Positions 50,905 through 57,007 of a stretch of DNA of 59,572 bases are shown piece after piece. The notes under the pieces were generated by a model. It was not told the origin of the DNA and ran no database searches. It saw nothing but the letters and a program-made list of their open reading frames with translations. The stretch lies in contig ONCZ01000032.1 in NCBI GenBank assembly GCA_900316445.1, forward strand, positions 1 to 59,572, given 5' to 3'. Positions within the stretch are counted from its first letter, which is position 1. Each line of letters starts with the position of its first letter. The translations under genes and the position numbers were made by a program. This stretch comes from an uncultured Prevotellaceae bacterium (GTDB lineage Bacteria > Bacteroidota > Bacteroidia > Bacteroidales > Bacteroidaceae).

Positions 50905-53559
50905 ATGAAAAAAATCAAGTTAATGCTTGTTGCTTTTATGGCAATGGTGGGCGTTTCTGCTTTTGCAGATGCAACACCTTGGGCTACAACAACCTACAAG
51001 TACACTGTGGATGGTACAACTGTCACCATCACTGGTTTTGTGACTGGCTATGCCACCGATCAGATGGCTACTGTTGAAATTCCTAACACGTTGCCTAATC
51101 CCGCAGACGAGACGAAAACCGTTGAAGTGACGGCTATTGAATCTAAAGCTTTCGAAAAAAATGCCAACATCAAGAAGGTTGTCATTAAGGCTACGAAACT
51201 TGCAGGGCTAAATGACGCATTTTCAGGATGTGCAAACCTTGCAGAGATTGACTTCACTGCGGCTACGGGACTGAAGACTATTTCTGCCGGTGCTCTCACT
51301 GGCACTAAGCTTGCCAAGCTTGATCTCTCAAAGACCATCGTTGAGACGATTCCTGCTTTGTTCGGCACAACATTTGATGTGACAGAAGCAAAGGATGCTG
51401 TATACTGGACGGAGGCTGATTCACAAGGTTCTCCATCAGCAATTGATACACATAATGCTGCTCTCACTGATAAAGCTTCAATTGTAAAAGCTGCAGCTCA
51501 AGTGACTGTCGCACAGGCAAATCGTTATAACGCTACGTTGAAGGGTGCCGTGAAGACAACGGATAAGGTTACAGATGCTGCCTTTGTCGAGACATTTAAC
51601 AAGACCCTTACGCTTGTTGAGGCAGGTCAAGATGTAGATGCTACTTTGGCTACAGCATTGAATGCTTTAACAGGAATTTCAAAAGTGTACAACGATGGTG
51701 ATGTTCTGAAAAAGGCTGATGCAGAATTATATAACACAAACCAAGGCGCAATAAAAGTTAATGGAAATTATTCAGAGCAAGCTGTTGTTTATTACAATGG
51801 TAAGCTTGAGGGCGCAATTGTTGGTAGTGATACTCCTAGTGATGATGCATGGAACTTCATCCTTACTGGTGAGCCTAAGGCTAAGGAAATTCTTGCCCAG
51901 ACTTGGAACATTGCTTGTGTCGAAGGTTTTGCCTATGTCGGTGGTGTGAAGGAAAAGGCTGTTGAGGGTAAGGATGCTGTTGCTTATGCTACTCTGACCG
52001 AGGTGGTTCTGCCTGAGACTTGGACAACCATTCAGACTAAGGCTTTCATGAATTGCCCGAACCTCGCTACCATTAACTTCGGTAAGGCAAAGGCCACACA
52101 GACTATTGAGACTTTGGCCTTCTTAGGCACAGGTCTGACAGCACTTGACTTCACTGATTCAAAGGTTAATGTCCTGCCAGCGAAACTGCTGATTGATGGT
52201 GACAAGGTGAAGAAGAACGAAACCCTGAAGTCTGTGACCTTGCTCAAGACTTTCTCTGATCTGAAGAACAACTTTGCTAATTGTACTGCTCTGACCGCTA
52301 TTGACTTAACATATGTTACAACTCTGAACGCTGGTGAGTTTGCTGGTTCTGGCTTGACAACTATTGATATCCCTTCTGCTTTCTCAACCATTCCCGCCGG
52401 AACATTTGAGAACTGCGCTGCTCTTACTAAGGTTACTTTTAATCATGACAAGGCAACCTTCACTTCAATTGGCGAGAGAGCGTTCGCTGGATGCGCTGCC
52501 CTTACGTCTTTCACAGTTCCCAGTGTGATGCCTTATGACGTAGCTAATACTGCAACAAAGGGCGTTTATGACAATGCATTTGCAGACTGTTCTAGTCTTA
52601 CGAGTTTCACTTACAAGCCCACTATCGGTAGCAATGCTGTTAAAAAGGTTGTTAGTGATAATGCTTTCCTCGGCTGTAATGATGGTATTACTTTCTATAC
52701 TGTTAAGGAGTACGCAGAGGCTCAGAAAGTTAGTGGTACGATTGTGGCTCCTATGCATACTACATTCTCTTATGAGTCAAATCCTGATTCCGAGGGTAGT
52801 ACAGATGCTAAAGAACTTACTGCCAAGCAGTTTAAGCAGACTGGTAAGACTGGTATGTATTTCTGCAAGTACCAAGATACGAAGGCAAATATCAAGATTG
52901 CCAAGGCTGATGCCAAGGTATATGCTGCCTATAACGACGATACCGATGGTTCTATCATCATGCAGGCCTTCAAGCCGGTTGGTGGCTACTACCACATTGC
53001 TGGTGGTGACAATGTGCTGATCCTCTCTACCAAAGCAAAGATCGCTTATGAGACTTCTGCTGCTGTAGCAGGCAAGGTGACAGTGACTACTTGGACTGAT
53101 GCTGATAAGACTACTATCGCAACTGCTGGTGACGGTTCTTCTTGGTTGGCAAGTGCCGCTAAGGGTGTTGGTGTTGCTGAGAACATGCTGAAGTACGTCT
53201 CTGATGAGAATGGAGAGAAACGTTCTGCTATTGAAGCTAAACTGACCGGTGATTTTGCTGGATTCAGCATCTACGCTTGGGCTAACACAGAGGCCTTTAC
53301 AGGTTGGAAGAAGATTACAAGTGGTACTACCTTCCCGCAGAATACACTCTACATCTTCGCTAAGCCTGCTGCTGACGGTGTACGCGTGATCTGGCTCGAC
53401 GAGAACGGTAACATCGAGGACGAGACTACTGCTATCCAGGGTATCGAGAGCGTAGAGGAGGCCGGAAACGGTGCTTCTTACAACCTCGCTGGCCAGAAGG
53501 TCAACGCTGCTTACAAGGGCGTTGTCATCAAGGACGGCAAGAAGTATATGATGAAATAA
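50905..53559 (+). CDS. BspA-like leucine-rich-repeat surface protein
   Basis: The 884-residue protein has a signal peptide (MKKIKLMLVAFMAMVGVSAFA) and several LRR_5/BspA repeats of the pattern 'I...AF..C..L..'. Examples are 'IESKAFEKNANIKKVVI', 'IQTKAFMNCPNLATINF', 'SIGERAFAGCAALTSFTVP' and 'GVYDNAFADCSSLTSFTY'. An alanine/threonine-rich non-repeat section separates two LRR blocks. A C-terminal beta-rich domain follows and the protein ends in 'ASYNLAGQKVNAAYKGVVI' then 'KDGKKYMMK', a short T9SS-sorting-like motif. BspA proteins mediate binding to host or other bacteria. The start codon follows an A/T-rich leader. Confidence 0.85.
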   Translation: MKKIKLMLVAFMAMVGVSAFADATPWATTTYKYTVDGTTVTITGFVTGYATDQMATVEIPNTLPNPADETKTVEVTAIESKAFEKNANIKKVVIKATKLAGLNDAFSGCANLAEIDFTAATGLKTISAGALTGTKLAKLDLSKTIVETIPALFGTTFDVTEAKDAVYWTEADSQGSPSAIDTHNAALTDKASIVKAAAQVTVAQANRYNATLKGAVKTTDKVTDAAFVETFNKTLTLVEAGQDVDATLATALNALTGISKVYNDGDVLKKADAELYNTNQGAIKVNGNYSEQAVVYYNGKLEGAIVGSDTPSDDAWNFILTGEPKAKEILAQTWNIACVEGFAYVGGVKEKAVEGKDAVAYATLTEVVLPETWTTIQTKAFMNCPNLATINFGKAKATQTIETLAFLGTGLTALDFTDSKVNVLPAKLLIDGDKVKKNETLKSVTLLKTFSDLKNNFANCTALTAIDLTYVTTLNAGEFAGSGLTTIDIPSAFSTIPAGTFENCAALTKVTFNHDKATFTSIGERAFAGCAALTSFTVPSVMPYDVANTATKGVYDNAFADCSSLTSFTYKPTIGSNAVKKVVSDNAFLGCNDGITFYTVKEYAEAQKVSGTIVAPMHTTFSYESNPDSEGSTDAKELTAKQFKQTGKTGMYFCKYQDTKANIKIAKADAKVYAAYNDDTDGSIIMQAFKPVGGYYHIAGGDNVLILSTKAKIAYETSAAVAGKVTVTTWTDADKTTIATAGDGSSWLASAAKGVGVAENMLKYVSDENGEKRSAIEAKLTGDFAGFSIYAWANTEAFTGWKKITSGTTFPQNTLYIFAKPAADGVRVIWLDENGNIEDETTAIQGIESVEEAGNGASYNLAGQKVNAAYKGVVIKDGKKYMMK

Positions 53560-53584
53560 TTAACTAGATTAATAACCCGTAACA

Positions 53585-53610
53585 GTGTGGGGGAGTCACA
53601 TCCCCTACAC
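53585..53610 (+). terminator. Hairpin between the BspA-like gene and the 53-residue peptide gene
   Basis: GTGTGGGGGA pairs with TCCCCTACAC around a GTCACA loop. No U-run follows, so it may be a stability or attenuation element. Confidence 0.5.
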
Positions 53611-53636
53611 ATTACAATAAAAAAGTGAATAAGACA

Positions 53637-53798
53637 ATGGAAAAGAAATTTTATGAGATGCCTGAGGTTGAGGTAATCAACCTCCAGATCGAGGGTCAGA
53701 TCCTTTCTGGCTCTATTACAGAAGAGACTATCGACAACGCAGCTGGTGATACTGATAACACTGGTGGCAGCAGCGATGACAGCGGTCTGGGTGACTAA
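53637..53798 (+). CDS. 53-residue acidic peptide (YxMPEVEVINL family)
   Basis: The peptide starts MEKKFYEMPEVEVINLQIEG and ends with a Gly/Ser/Asp/Asn-rich tail (DNTGGSSDDSGLGD). It has no signal peptide. The opening 'KKFYEMPEVEVINLQIEGQILSGS' resembles a widespread class of tiny Bacteroidales proteins with a conserved basic/PEVEV start and a variable acidic end. Their function is unknown to me. A precursor-peptide organisation (conserved leader, 'LSGS', variable core) is possible. It is 77 bp after the BspA-like gene, separated by a hairpin, and is followed by a terminator. Confidence 0.7.
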   Translation: MEKKFYEMPEVEVINLQIEGQILSGSITEETIDNAAGDTDNTGGSSDDSGLGD

Positions 53799-53855
53799 TA
53801 TCTGTCGCTAATATCACAATAGGGGCTGTTCCTTTTGTGAGAAGTCATTAAAACC

Positions 53856-53890
53856 ATCTGGGGCGCAGGGCTCAGCCCCGCGTCCCAGAT
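53856..53890 (+). terminator. Terminator-like hairpin after the 53-residue peptide gene
   Basis: ATCTGGG-CGC-GGGCT and AGCCC-GCG-CCCAGAT form a strong stem ending in TTTATATTT. Confidence 0.65.
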
Positions 53891-53891
53891 T

Positions 53892-54106
53892 TATATTTGA
53901 GCAAAGCAGTCCAGACGGTGGACAAAGAGATTTTAAGGATTAGAAATGAGGTTCGACTCCTCTCTTTGCGACAATCACAGTTTGTAATTAAACTGTTAAT
54001 ATTGGCCTCTATAGTCCGTGAGGATAATAAGGTCGTGAACTGAAATTTTTAGTGTATAAATTAATTTTTCCAATCGCCCATCCGTGAGGCCCGGCGATTG
54101 TTTTTT
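53892..54106 (+). ncRNA. Candidate small RNA of about 200 nt
   Basis: A TATATTTG -7 box (53892-53899), without a clear -33, precedes about 200 nt without ORF. The stretch contains a tRNA T-arm-like segment (GAGGTTCGACTCCTC) and two CCGTGAGG words. It ends at a rho-independent terminator (CAATCGCC/GGCGATTG followed by six T, 54071-54106). It accounts for the 344-bp gap between the small peptide and the GNAT gene. Confidence 0.35.
54071..54106 (+). terminator. Rho-independent terminator
   Basis: Perfect 8-bp stem CAATCGCC/GGCGATTG with a 14-nt loop and a TTTTTT tail, 37 bp before the GNAT start. Confidence 0.7.
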
Positions 54107-54142
54107 ATTGTATATGGAACAATTCTTAGACAGAGATAAACA

Positions 54143-54769
54143 ATGAGAAAGATTGAAATAAAGAATCGAAAGGATACGAATGTGACAGACGATGCGCTGT
54201 ATGAACTCTTCAATGAATCATTCAAGAGGTGGAAAGAGAAGGGGCTGGAGGCTCCGTGGTTAAACGTGTCATTTGAGAAGTTCTGCAAGCAATTGAATAC
54301 TTCAACTGCCTTTATTGCTGTGGATGCAAATACTGACGAACTGCTTGGTTTACACTGTTTTAGAAAGAACAAAAAACGTCGATGGGCTTATGACTTTTAC
54401 CTTGCTGTTAAGCCAAAGGCACAGGGACAGGGCATCGCCTCAAGAATGCTGGCCTACGAAGCCGAGGTCATCAAGAAGGCTGGCTATCTTTATTTGAAAG
54501 ATAGCACGGCTACGACGGCAGAGTGGAGTGTACGTTGGCATCTGAAGAAAGGGTATCGTATCGTTGGGTATTATCGTGTGCCGAACAATAATTTTACGAA
54601 TTATGTGTTCCGTAAGCAGCTAGCGCCTTCCATCCTCTGGGGGCCGATGCTCGGACCTCTCACCGCCCGAATGTCTTTCGCAGCCTCCTGGCTCGTGAAT
54701 CATCTCTTGAAACACTCCGACGGGCGGGATAACCTCTTGGGGAGGGTTGCACGGAGAATAATCCACTAA
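54143..54769 (+). CDS. GNAT family N-acetyltransferase
   Basis: The 208-residue protein has a GNAT core: 'AFIAVDANTDELLGLHCF', 'FYLAVKPKAQGQGIASRML' (the acetyl-CoA loop QGQGIA) and 'SVRWHLKKGYRIVGYYRVPNNN'. A C-terminal tail of about 40 residues is rich in basic and aromatic residues ('ARMSFAASWLVNHLLKHSDG'). The substrate is unknown. The last 37 codons, stop included, and 20 bp beyond are duplicated at 55.89 kb. It follows the candidate small RNA. Confidence 0.8.
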   Translation: MRKIEIKNRKDTNVTDDALYELFNESFKRWKEKGLEAPWLNVSFEKFCKQLNTSTAFIAVDANTDELLGLHCFRKNKKRRWAYDFYLAVKPKAQGQGIASRMLAYEAEVIKKAGYLYLKDSTATTAEWSVRWHLKKGYRIVGYYRVPNNNFTNYVFRKQLAPSILWGPMLGPLTARMSFAASWLVNHLLKHSDGRDNLLGRVARRIIH

Positions 54770-54855
54770 GGACACTAAGGACACGAAAAATAGTGCAATA
54801 ATCGCCTTCTATTCCTCAGATTTCTTCGGAAAGATTTGGAACTTTTAGTTCCAAT

Positions 54856-54962
54856 GTAACGAGTGTAATGAGAAAATGAAACTTTTCTAATAGAAATTGA
54901 TTTACCTCGACCCAAATGTATTTCTATATAGAAAAGGTTAAAAATCTCGTTACACTCGTTAC
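54856..54962. repeat. 107-bp inverted repeat with GTAACGAGTGTAA arms
   Basis: The 18-bp arms match at 17 positions and enclose an AT-rich stretch with further inverted words (TTTCTAATAGAAA and TTTCTATATAGAAA). This is a MITE-like layout. Confidence 0.7.
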
Positions 54963-55046
54963 ACTAATAAGAACAAACACTACAGTAGTGCGAAAATGTC
55001 ATCTTGGCTTGTTTTTTTACTCCTATATATAAAAAGGTAGAAAAGA

Positions 55047-55078
55047 TTTGGTGGTATCGTGGAAAATGTTTACCTTTG
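55047..55078 (+). promoter_or_regulatory. Consensus promoter of the 66-residue protein gene
   Basis: TTTG (55047-55050) and TACCTTTG (55071-55078) are spaced by 20 nt and followed by C. Confidence 0.7.
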
Positions 55079-55104
55079 CAGTCAGTTAAAATTAAGTCTA
55101 AGAA

Positions 55105-55305
55105 ATGTCGAACGATAAATTATCAGAACTCTTCGCGATATGGAAGGCCTTTGATGGTGGTGGCAGTGTTCACCTTATGGCGGGTGTGGATAAAGCAAAG
55201 CCCGATTTTAAGGCCAGACTGAAAATCGGGACTGATATTGAGGAGGTGTGGCTATATGAAAAAGGACGCAAACGTCTCTTTTTCAATAGTGGTATGTTCA
55301 GATAA
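55105..55305 (+). CDS. Hypothetical 66-residue protein
   Basis: MSNDKLSELFAIWKAFDGGG starts a short soluble protein without signal peptide, ending 'YEKGRKRLFFNSGMFR'. I do not recognise it. A consensus promoter gives a 20-nt leader, which supports a real gene. Its 3' end meets the terminator of a minus-strand transcript, and the hairpin CGGGGAGA/TCTCCCCG could serve both. Confidence 0.6.
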   Translation: MSNDKLSELFAIWKAFDGGGSVHLMAGVDKAKPDFKARLKIGTDIEEVWLYEKGRKRLFFNSGMFR

Positions 55306-55371
55306 AAACAACGGGGAGAATCATCTCCCCGCGATGCTCGCTCCGTAGAGTTGGCTAACTTCCATTGGAAG
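55304..55371 (-). ncRNA. Candidate 68-nt minus-strand RNA with a 14-codon frame
   Basis: On the minus strand a full promoter (TTTG 55409-55406, 20 nt, TATCTTTG 55385-55378) is followed after about 65 nt by CGGGGAGA-TGAT-TCTCCCCG and TTGTTTTT, a good intrinsic terminator. Between them ATG GAA starts a 14-codon frame (MEVSQLYGASIAGR, 55365 to 55321) whose stop lies in the terminator loop. The RNA runs toward the 66-residue gene and overlaps its end by at most a few bases. It may be a small regulator or a leader peptide unit. Confidence 0.5.
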
Positions 55372-55794
55372 CTGGTCCAAAGATACGAACTTTTTCTGAA
55401 ATTTCCAAATCTTTTTGGAAATTTCTTATTGTTAAGGCTCAAAATCTTGGTTTTTCCCCTGGTATCAGGGTGATTGTAATAGGGCGACAGGCACGCTGTG
55501 AGGACTATGCAATTAAGATACAGCCTTCTTGTTGGGAGCACGAAGGCTTCTGAATAGCATTGAGAAGGCTTCATAATGGCATTCAGAAAGCTTGATATTC
55601 CAAACATGAAGGTTAGTTGCTCAGCGGAATGGGTATTTTATTTGGAAAAAAATACAAACTATGCCGTCCGTGCCGCCTTTGATACTATATAGCTGAATAT
55701 AAGGTATATATGGGCGGCATACTTTGACATAAACTGTGCCGTAACTATGCCGTAACTGTGCCGCCTTAAAAATCAACGCTCAGCTTTTGCCTAT

Positions 55795-55838
55795 AGGCAA
55801 ACGATTATTTGAGTATAGGCGAATGATTATTTGAGTAT
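55795..55838. repeat. 22-bp tandem repeat
   Basis: Two units of AGGCAAACGATTATTTGAGT(AT) type follow one another, with a third partial unit to about 55850. The first overlaps a GCCTATAGGC palindrome. Confidence 0.8.
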
Positions 55839-55885
55839 AGGCGAATGACGTGAAGGACTACCTAAAGTCCCTGCGCAAGTGGCAT

Positions 55886-55996
55886 CTCACCGCCCGAATG
55901 TCTTTTGCTGCCTCCTGGCTTGTGAATCATCTCTTGAAACACTCCGACGGATGGGATAACCTCATGGGAAGGTTCGCACGAAAAATAATTCACTAA
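55886..55996 (+). pseudogene. Duplicated C-terminal fragment of the GNAT gene
   Basis: The 37 codons (LTARMSFAASWLVNHLLKHS ... RKIIH, stop) match the end of the GNAT gene at 54659-54769, with the same length and frame and few substitutions. The similarity continues for about 20 bp past the stop (GGACACTAAGGACACGAAAAA). No start or acetyltransferase core is present. Confidence 0.85.
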
Positions 55997-56048
55997 GGAC
56001 ACTAAGGACACGAAAAAAAAGAATGACCTGCTGTTAATGTCGTAAAAA

Positions 56049-56073
56049 AACCGCTGAAAGGAATTCAGCGGTT
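56049..56073 (-). terminator. Terminator of hicAB
   Basis: AACCGCTGAA pairs with TTCAGCGGTT. On the minus strand it is followed by a T-run, 17 bp after the hicB stop. Confidence 0.7.
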
Positions 56074-56089
56074 CAAATGTGTAAAAGCT

Positions 56090-56497
56090 TTATAATGAAG
56101 CGGCAGCAAGCTCCGCGCTCATCCTATGAATGGCTGAAAGTATCTTTTCCTTCGTTTTCTCACCGGCAAAGGCTGCTCCAATTTTGTATTGGCGCATCTT
56201 GCTCTCATTAATTCCAGCGAACTTGGCAAACTTGGAAATATTTATCCAGTCGAAATAATTAAAGAAAGACTGAAGGTCGTACCGATACTCCACATCTATT
56301 TCTTTCAAATCCTCTGTCAGTTCACCATGCTCCAGAATATATTCATGTTGTGCTTCACTGACTACAGACATGAAGTCAGCCTTTGCCTCATCCACGCTAT
56401 CGCCAAATCCTCCAAGGCAGAAACTGCCAATCTGGGAATCACATGCAATGGAATAATATCCGTTGTCTGTCCTTTCTACTATTGCCTCTACTTTCAT
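56090..56497 (-). CDS. hicB: HicB-family antitoxin
   Basis: From the ATG at 56497 the product is 135 residues: MKVEAIVERTDNGYYSIACD, with the RNase H-like HicB fold ('GSFCLGGFGDSVDEAKADFM'). A C-terminal DNA-binding domain includes 'WINISKFAKFAGINESKMRQYKIG'. The longer in-frame extension upstream overlaps hicA and lacks a reason to be used. The antitoxin would bind HicA and the operator upstream of hicA. Confidence 0.85.
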   Translation of the reverse strand: MKVEAIVERTDNGYYSIACDSQIGSFCLGGFGDSVDEAKADFMSVVSEAQHEYILEHGELTEDLKEIDVEYRYDLQSFFNYFDWINISKFAKFAGINESKMRQYKIGAAFAGEKTKEKILSAIHRMSAELAAASL

Positions 56498-56567
56498 CTT
56501 CGTAATTCGTTTAAAGTAAAAGCTCCCGCCACTAATCACTATTCTTCTTCGAAAAGGGCAAGGGGGA

Positions 56568-56750
56568 TTAAATCCCCGCTTGCCGCCGAATTGATGCAAG
56601 GGTATGAGGGCGCACCTCTTCTGAGTCATGTCTTCCGACAGGGAATTTGTTTCCTGTAATGGGAGAATACCAGATTTCGTGATTGCCGCCTTCATGGTCG
56701 AAAAAACAACCTTCCTTGCGAAGCCATCTTTTCAATTCTGAATACTTCAT
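56568..56750 (-). CDS. hicA: HicA-family toxin
   Basis: The 60-residue dsRBD-like mRNA interferase: MKYSELKRWLRKEGCFFDHE, then 'GGNHEIWYSP' with the catalytic histidine and 'RHDSEEVRPHTLASIRRQAG'. HicA cleaves mRNA when free of HicB. It is the first gene of the operon. A 70-bp gap separates it from hicB. Confidence 0.88.
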   Translation of the reverse strand: MKYSELKRWLRKEGCFFDHEGGNHEIWYSPITGNKFPVGRHDSEEVRPHTLASIRRQAGI

Positions 56751-56775
56751 AATGTCAAAGAGCTTTTACACGCTG

Positions 56776-56828
56776 CAAAGGTAACGATTTTGTTGCCTAT
56801 TTCAAAATGATAGAGTAACAATTTTGTT
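56776..56828 (-). promoter_or_regulatory. hicAB promoter and putative operator
   Basis: The -7 box (complement TACCTTTG, 56783-56776) overlaps the first of two GTAACrATTTTGTT repeats (56781-56794 and 56815-56828, 34 bp apart). This fits autorepression by HicB. Confidence 0.55.
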
Positions 56829-56848
56829 ATTGTTATATATATTTAACA

Positions 56849-56921
56849 CAACAATCACCTTCTATTCCTCACATTTCGTCGGAAAGATTTGAAACTTTAG
56901 TTCCAATGTAACGAGTGTAAT
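56849..56921. repeat. 73-bp dispersed repeat, second copy
   Basis: CAACAATCACCTTCTATTCC to ACGAGTGTAAT matches 54796-54869 with a few substitutions. Here the inverted partner arm is missing. Confidence 0.8.
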
Positions 56922-56953
56922 TCCTTTTCATAAGCATTTAATAGTCATTATAT

Positions 56954-56984
56954 TTTGCTTTTCGGCCGAGTTTTTGTAACTTTG
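56954..56984 (+). promoter_or_regulatory. Consensus promoter of the CotH protein gene
   Basis: TTTG (56954-56957) and TAACTTTG (56977-56984) are spaced by 19 nt and followed by C. Confidence 0.65.
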
Positions 56985-57007
56985 CACGCGAAATAGCAAA
57001 AACGAAT

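Larger units (their letters stand above)
54770..55104. other. Repeat-bearing gap after the GNAT gene
   Basis: It starts with CACTAAGGACACTAAGGACACG, split here from the stop codon. A 74-bp repeat (54796-54869) recurs at 56849-56921. Arms GTAACGAGTGTAATGAGA (54856-54873) and TCTCGTTACACTCGTTAC (54945-54962) are inverted repeats with one mismatch. The promoter of the next gene lies at 55047-55078. No ORF. Confidence 0.7.
55306..56089. other. 784-bp region without a called protein
   Basis: Contains the small minus-strand RNA and its promoter, AGAAGGCTTC repeats (about 55533-55595), a block of GTGCCGTAACTATGCCG words (about 55655-55765) with an inverted GGGCGGCAT, a 22-bp tandem repeat (55795-55838), the duplicated GNAT tail (55886-55996) and the hicAB terminator. 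A 145-codon minus-strand frame across the area is low quality and is not called. Confidence 0.7.

Noticed and set aside
53901-53970. Possible tRNA ending GGTTCGACTCCTCTCTTTGC
   Set aside because: The T-arm-like part and GCAAAG/CTTTGC ends exist, but the D-arm is too small and no stable anticodon stem forms.
55170-55607. 145-codon minus-strand frame
   Set aside because: Crosses the 66-residue gene, a terminator and a promoter; composition looks like repeat DNA.
55795-55850. Possible CRISPR array
   Set aside because: The 22-bp units are directly tandem with no spacers, and no cas genes are present.
56498-56695. 66-codon upstream extension of hicB
   Set aside because: Overlaps hicA, adds no recognisable domain, and normal-length HicB begins at 56497.
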